The position numbers were made by a program, and so were the translations under genes. From the NCBI GenBank assembly GCA_965194655.1, contig OZ239148.1:124001-188000 (forward strand): 64,000 bases of DNA, in the 5' to 3' direction. The notes below the pieces were generated by a model. That model worked only from the letters and a program-made list of their open reading frames with translations, did not search any database and was not told where the DNA came from. Shown one piece after another: positions 60,081 through 64,000 of the stretch (the first letter of the stretch is position 1; every line of letters starts with the position of its first letter). This stretch comes from Hahnella lacustris (GTDB taxonomy: Bacteria; Pseudomonadota; Gammaproteobacteria; Burkholderiales; Burkholderiaceae_A).

Positions 60081-61052
60081 TCAGGGCAGCAGGATGGTCG
60101 AGCCTGTGGTCTTTCGGGCTTCGAGATCTCGATGCGCCTGGGCAACATCGGCCAGTGCATAGGTCTGATCGATCTTGATCTTGACCTTGCCAGAGCTCAC
60201 CATTTTGACGAGCTCGCCTGCCGTCTGCTCAAGCTCAGGACGCGTTGCGGTGTAGGGCATGAGGGACGGGCGCGTAATGAACAGGTGCCCCTGGAGAACA
60301 GCGAGGTCGAGTGGAGGCACTTTGCCAGAGGCATTTCCAAAGCTCACCATCAGCCCGTACTTGCGAAGACACTGCAGGCTCTTTTCGAAGGTGCTCTTGC
60401 CCACGGAGTCATAGACGACATCCACTCCACGTCCGTTGGTGATGTCTTTGACCTTGGCAACAAAGTCCTCACTGCTGTAATTGATCACGTGGTCTGCGCC
60501 GTGCTCCTTGGCCAGTGCACATTTCTCATCAGATCCAGCGGTGCCAATGACCGTGACGCCCATGTGCTTGGCCCATTGCATGGCAATGAGGCCCACGCCA
60601 CCCGCAGCCGCATGAAACAGAATGGTGTGGCCTTTCTGGAGGTTGGCGGTTCGCCGAAACAGATATTGGGCCGTCATGCCCTTGAGCATCATGGCAGCGC
60701 CCGTTTCAAAGCTGATGGATTTCGGTAGCTTGATGAGCAGCGCCGCGGGCATGACGCGGGCGTCGCAGTAGGCACCCATGGGGCGACCCGAGTAGGCCAC
60801 TCGATCGCCGGGTTTGACATGGGTCACTCCCTCGCCCACCGCGTCTACAACGCCTGCAGCCTCCATGCCCAGTGTGCAGGGATAGGCTTCGGCCGGGTAG
60901 GTTCCGGTGCGGAAGTAGACATCGATGTAGTTCAGGCCGATGGCGTGATGACGCACCAGCGCCTGGCCTGGGCCTGGTTTTCCGACAGACACTTCAATGA
61001 TCTTCATGGCCTCCGGACCGCCCGGTGCCTGGATTTGTACGGCTCTGGTCAT
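60081..61052 (-). CDS. NADPH:quinone oxidoreductase, zinc-independent MDR family
   Basis: 323 residues of the zeta-crystallin type. IDVYFRTGTYP, GMEAAGVVDAVGEGV and the NADPH-binding AAAGGVGLIAMQWAKHMG, with RGVDVVYDSVG, match E. coli QorA-like proteins. The Cys/His zinc ligands of alcohol dehydrogenases are absent. 3 bases before tcdA. Confidence 0.93.
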   Translation of the reverse strand: MTRAVQIQAPGGPEAMKIIEVSVGKPGPGQALVRHHAIGLNYIDVYFRTGTYPAEAYPCTLGMEAAGVVDAVGEGVTHVKPGDRVAYSGRPMGAYCDARVMPAALLIKLPKSISFETGAAMMLKGMTAQYLFRRTANLQKGHTILFHAAAGGVGLIAMQWAKHMGVTVIGTAGSDEKCALAKEHGADHVINYSSEDFVAKVKDITNGRGVDVVYDSVGKSTFEKSLQCLRKYGLMVSFGNASGKVPPLDLAVLQGHLFITRPSLMPYTATRPELEQTAGELVKMVSSGKVKIKIDQTYALADVAQAHRDLEARKTTGSTILLP

Positions 61053-61151
61053 GGAATGCTCCGTGTGAGAGGGGGTGCCAAACTGTAGACCAGCCCTGGC
61101 CCCGCGTAAAATAAGGGCTTAAACCTAAAGAAGCAGAAGGCAGCGTTCAAT

Positions 61152-61877
61152 ATGGCGGGACATTCCAAATGGGCCAATATTCAGCACCGCAAGGGTCGGC
61201 AAGACGAGAAGCGGGGGCGAATTTTCACGCGAATCATCAAAGAGGTCACGGTGGCCGCCAAGCTGGGCGGCGGTGATCCAGCCACCAATCCGCGGCTTCG
61301 CATGGCCATGGATAAGGCGGGCGATGCCAATATGCCCAAAGACAAAGTCCTCGACGCGATCAAGCGCGGAACGGGCCAGCTTGATGGTGTGAACTACGAA
61401 GAGATCCGTTACGAGGGCTATGGGATTGGGGGCGCGGCGGTGATCGTCGACTGCCTGACGGACAATCGCACCCGCACGGTGGCGGAGGTGCGCCATGCCT
61501 TCTCCAAACACGGCGGAAACCTCGGAACCGACGGCTCGGTGGCCTTCATGTTCAAGCACTGCGGGCAGCTGCTGTTTGCGCCCGGCACGTCAGAGGACGC
61601 CGTGATGGAGGCCGCGCTTGAGGCAGGTGCGGAGGACGTAATCGTGGACGATGAGGGCACCATTGAGGTGCTCACAGGGCCTGCAGAGTTAACGGCGGTC
61701 AGGGCTGCCCTCGAGGCCAAAGGCCTTAAGCCCGAGCTCGCCGAGGTCACCATGCGGCCGGACAATCAGTCAGAGCTGGCAGGTGATGACGGCATGCGCA
61801 TGCAAAAGCTTCTGGATGCGCTCGAGAATCTCGATGATGTTCAGGATGTCTACTCGAACGCTGTGATCTCGGAATAG
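61152..61877 (+). CDS. yebC: YebC/PmpR family protein
   Basis: 241 residues. MAGHSKWANIQHRKGRQD, RIFTRIIKEVTVAAK and NLGTDGSVAFMFKH are canonical. The family is involved in regulation and, for YebC2-type members, relief of ribosome stalling; the branch cannot be told here. Located 9 bases before purD. Confidence 0.95.
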   Translation: MAGHSKWANIQHRKGRQDEKRGRIFTRIIKEVTVAAKLGGGDPATNPRLRMAMDKAGDANMPKDKVLDAIKRGTGQLDGVNYEEIRYEGYGIGGAAVIVDCLTDNRTRTVAEVRHAFSKHGGNLGTDGSVAFMFKHCGQLLFAPGTSEDAVMEAALEAGAEDVIVDDEGTIEVLTGPAELTAVRAALEAKGLKPELAEVTMRPDNQSELAGDDGMRMQKLLDALENLDDVQDVYSNAVISE

Positions 61878-61886
61878 GCTGGGCGC

Positions 61887-63173
61887 ATGAAGATTCTGGT
61901 TCTTGGTAGTGGGGGGCGCGAACACGCCATGGCGTGGCGGCTGGCCCGTTCGCCGCGCGTTCAGCGTGTGTTCTTGGCGACGGGGAATGGAGGAACGCGC
62001 CGAGACCCCAGTTTTGTTCATCTCGACCTTGACCCCGTGAAGGATCACGCCGCGTTGGCTGAGTATGTCCAGGCGGAGGGCATTGCCATGACCCTCGTGG
62101 GACCTGAGGCTCCTCTGGCCGCGGGTGTGGTGGATTATTTTCGAGCCAAAGGCCTGAAGATTTTTGGACCGACACGTGCGGCTGCAAGGCTCGAGTCCAG
62201 TAAGGACTTTGCCAAGCAATTCATGAAGCGTCATGGCATCCCCACTGCTCAGTTTGAGACCTTCAGCGAGGCAGGTGCTGCTCATCGCTATGTGGACGAG
62301 CGCGGTGCACCCATCGTCATCAAGGCCGATGGCCTGGCCGCTGGAAAGGGCGTCGTGGTTGCCATGAACCTTGCTGAGGCGCATGCCGCGATCGACACCA
62401 TGCTGCTTGACAACAAGTTTGGTGATGCGGGCGCTCGAGTGGTGATCGAAGACTTTCTCGAGGGAGAGGAAGCGAGCTTTATTGTGATGTGCGATGGCGA
62501 ACATGCTTTTGCACTCGCCACGAGTCAAGACCACAAGCGTGTCTTCGATGCGGATCAAGGACCAAACACCGGAGGCATGGGGGCCTATTCTCCTGCGCCG
62601 GTGGTGACCCCCCAGGTCCACGCGCGGGTGATGCGGGAAATCATCCGTCCGGTGCTCAATGGCATGAAGGCAGAGGGCACGCCCTACACCGGGTTTCTTT
62701 ACGCGGGTCTCATGATCAATTCAGCCGGTGAGCCCCGTGTGGTGGAGTTCAACTGTCGGATGGGCGATCCTGAGACGCAGCCCATCTTCCTGCGCATGAA
62801 GGGCGACTTTTCGGTGCTGCTTGAGCATGCGATTGCGGGTCGACTTGATGCGGCTGAGACCTTGGCCGAGACCCTCTGGGATCACCGTCCTGCCGTTGGC
62901 GTGGTCATGGCCGCGCAGCACTACCCAGACACCCCCCGAACGGGCGACCCCATCACAGGCCTACCCCAAGACACCGAGGACGCTGTCGTCTTTCACGCAG
63001 GCACTCGTCTCGAGGGAGATCAACTGGTCACCAGTGGGGGTCGAGTCCTTTGCGCGACTGCCATGGGGGCGAATCTCAAGGATGCCCAGCAGCGGGCTTA
63101 CCGGCTGGTCGATCAGATCCATTTCGAGGGGCAGCATGCCCGAAGAGACATTGGCTGGAGAGCCGTGAAATGA
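61887..63173 (+). CDS. purD: phosphoribosylamine-glycine ligase
   Basis: ATP-grasp ligase of purine synthesis. MKILVLGSGGREHAMAWRL is the N-terminal block; GPEAPLAAGVVDYFRAKGLKIFGPTRAAA, IKADGLAAGKGVVVA, GPNTGGMGAYSP and EFNCRMGDPETQ are ATP-grasp motifs. 428 residues. Its stop overlaps the next start (ATGA). Confidence 0.97.
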   Translation: MKILVLGSGGREHAMAWRLARSPRVQRVFLATGNGGTRRDPSFVHLDLDPVKDHAALAEYVQAEGIAMTLVGPEAPLAAGVVDYFRAKGLKIFGPTRAAARLESSKDFAKQFMKRHGIPTAQFETFSEAGAAHRYVDERGAPIVIKADGLAAGKGVVVAMNLAEAHAAIDTMLLDNKFGDAGARVVIEDFLEGEEASFIVMCDGEHAFALATSQDHKRVFDADQGPNTGGMGAYSPAPVVTPQVHARVMREIIRPVLNGMKAEGTPYTGFLYAGLMINSAGEPRVVEFNCRMGDPETQPIFLRMKGDFSVLLEHAIAGRLDAAETLAETLWDHRPAVGVVMAAQHYPDTPRTGDPITGLPQDTEDAVVFHAGTRLEGDQLVTSGGRVLCATAMGANLKDAQQRAYRLVDQIHFEGQHARRDIGWRAVK

Positions 63174-64000
63174 GACCCCTCAGCCATTCCAAGGCGGCCG
63201 TGGTGGGCGGGGGGATCACAGGCGCATTGAGCTGTCTGGTTCTGGCCCATGAGGGCGTACGAGTGGATTGGTATGCGCCGCATGAGGCCGAGGTTCGCGA
63301 GGACGGCGCCCAGGCGAGAGCCTATGCCCTCGCCCCCGGGTCGCGGGGTCTGCTGGAGTCTCTGGGGGTCTGGGGCAAGATCGCTGCGCACCAGCCAGTG
63401 ACCTGCATGGAGGTGAGTCAGGGTGAGCCCCAGGGCAAGGTGCACCTGAGGGCCGAAGAGGCGCAAGTGCCTCAGCTGGCCGATATGGTCCTGCATTCCG
63501 ATCTGCTGGCAGCGGCGGAGGCGACTGTGCTCCAGCTGGGCGATCGTGTCCATCGGCTACCGGGCTTTGAGACAGGCCGAGTTGGGCCCCAGATTGTGGA
63601 TGACTGCTTCCCCGGTATCGACCTGGTGGTGGGCGCGGACGGCGCCAACAGCCGGCTTCGCAGGGCTGCAGGCATTCTCTGGTCTCGCCGGGACTATGAA
63701 CAGACTGCGTTGGTCATGCGATTTCAGACTGAACGCCCGCACGAGGGCGTGGCCAGCCAATGGTTTGGGTCAGAGTCTGCGCCCAAAGGCATTCTGGCCC
63801 TGTTACCCCTTGCCGAGCCCAACAGGGTGTCGATGGTCTACTCCCTTCCGGCTGCCCAAGCACTGCAGGTCAAGAGCACATCGCCCACTGAACTGGCCGA
63901 GCGTGTCACTGAAGACAGCCATCACCGGTATGGGGTCCTGACGGCCCTAGACGAGCGGCCCGTTGCAGCCCCTTTGGCCATGACCCGTGCTGAGCGCGTC
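63170..64000 (+). CDS. UbiH/UbiF-family FAD-dependent hydroxylase, 3' end outside window
   Basis: The first 277 codons are present with no stop. FAD is bound by AAVVGGGITGALSCLVLAHEG at the N-terminus and GADGANSRLRRAAG (about residue 165), followed by the YEQTALVMRF block seen in ubiquinone hydroxylases. Which ring position it acts on cannot be told. Coupled to purD by an ATGA overlap. Confidence 0.88.
   Translation, partial: MRPLSHSKAAVVGGGITGALSCLVLAHEGVRVDWYAPHEAEVREDGAQARAYALAPGSRGLLESLGVWGKIAAHQPVTCMEVSQGEPQGKVHLRAEEAQVPQLADMVLHSDLLAAAEATVLQLGDRVHRLPGFETGRVGPQIVDDCFPGIDLVVGADGANSRLRRAAGILWSRRDYEQTALVMRFQTERPHEGVASQWFGSESAPKGILALLPLAEPNRVSMVYSLPAAQALQVKSTSPTELAERVTEDSHHRYGVLTALDERPVAAPLAMTRAERV

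Noticed and set aside
61770..62621. A 283-codon open frame antisense to yebC and purD
   Set aside because: Crosses two certain genes and has no recognisable domain.

Overview
The window reads as a contiguous, gene-dense piece of a betaproteobacterial chromosome, most likely from the order Burkholderiales. The grounds are gene content and order: hisD-hisB-H-A-F-I-E, hinT, tatABC, an HtrA-type protease, petABC, sspA-sspB and tRNA-Thr in one run, plus prfA-prmC-grxD, phoBR, ubiE-ubiJ and the 1320-residue FAD/Fe-S fusion typical of that order. Base composition looks moderately GC-rich. The assignment to order is inference; no 16S rRNA lies in the window.

Layout. 1-8.3 kb: histidine biosynthesis (hisD cut by the window edge, hisC turned to the opposite strand in place), then HIT protein, Tat translocase and a periplasmic serine protease. 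8.3-12.5 kb: cytochrome bc1 complex, stringent starvation proteins and tRNA-Thr. 12.5-19.5 kb: AbrB-type membrane protein, grxD-prmC-prfA-hemA, an orphan response regulator and ilvA. 19.5-30.2 kb: FAD/Fe-S oxidoreductase, phoR-phoB with a candidate Pho box, ubiE-Tim44-ubiJ, DUF2189 membrane protein, rlmH and a D-2-hydroxyacid dehydrogenase. 30.2-36.7 kb: a biotin operon (bioA-bioF-amt-bioD-bioB-P450) that unusually holds an ammonium transporter and ends in a cytochrome P450-like gene. 36.7-44.6 kb: methyltransferase, VOC protein, a stand-alone protein resembling the carboxysomal carbonic anhydrase, a K+/H+ antiporter, truncated hemoglobin, DUF1289, M28 peptidase, a Crp/Fnr regulator and lrgAB.

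44.7-54.0 kb is a Tad (Flp) pilus operon: pilin, TadG-like, two TadE-like proteins, a 48-residue pilin-like protein, CpaB, CpaC, an FHA-fused TadA ATPase, TadB, TadC and a DUF192 protein. Neighbouring genes are chained by ATGA/TGATG overlaps, and the pilin's ribosome binding site sits inside a strong hairpin. No TadZ/CpaE or prepilin peptidase gene is present here.

54.0-57.9 kb is an accessory stretch: MAPEG, GNAT, DUF962, YkgJ, a BLUF photoreceptor, a ChrR-like double cupin, and a HEPN/MNT toxin-antitoxin pair lying between the tRNA-Phe gene and a partial copy of that tRNA's 3' part. 58-64 kb returns to housekeeping genes: PhoD-like phosphatase, tcdA, quinone oxidoreductase, yebC, purD and the start of a UbiH-type hydroxylase.

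Genes are packed tightly: of ten convergent gene pairs eight overlap at their 3' ends and the other two are separated by 3 and 13 bases. No intergenic stretch exceeds about 300 bases. No CRISPR array, insertion sequence or integrase was seen.
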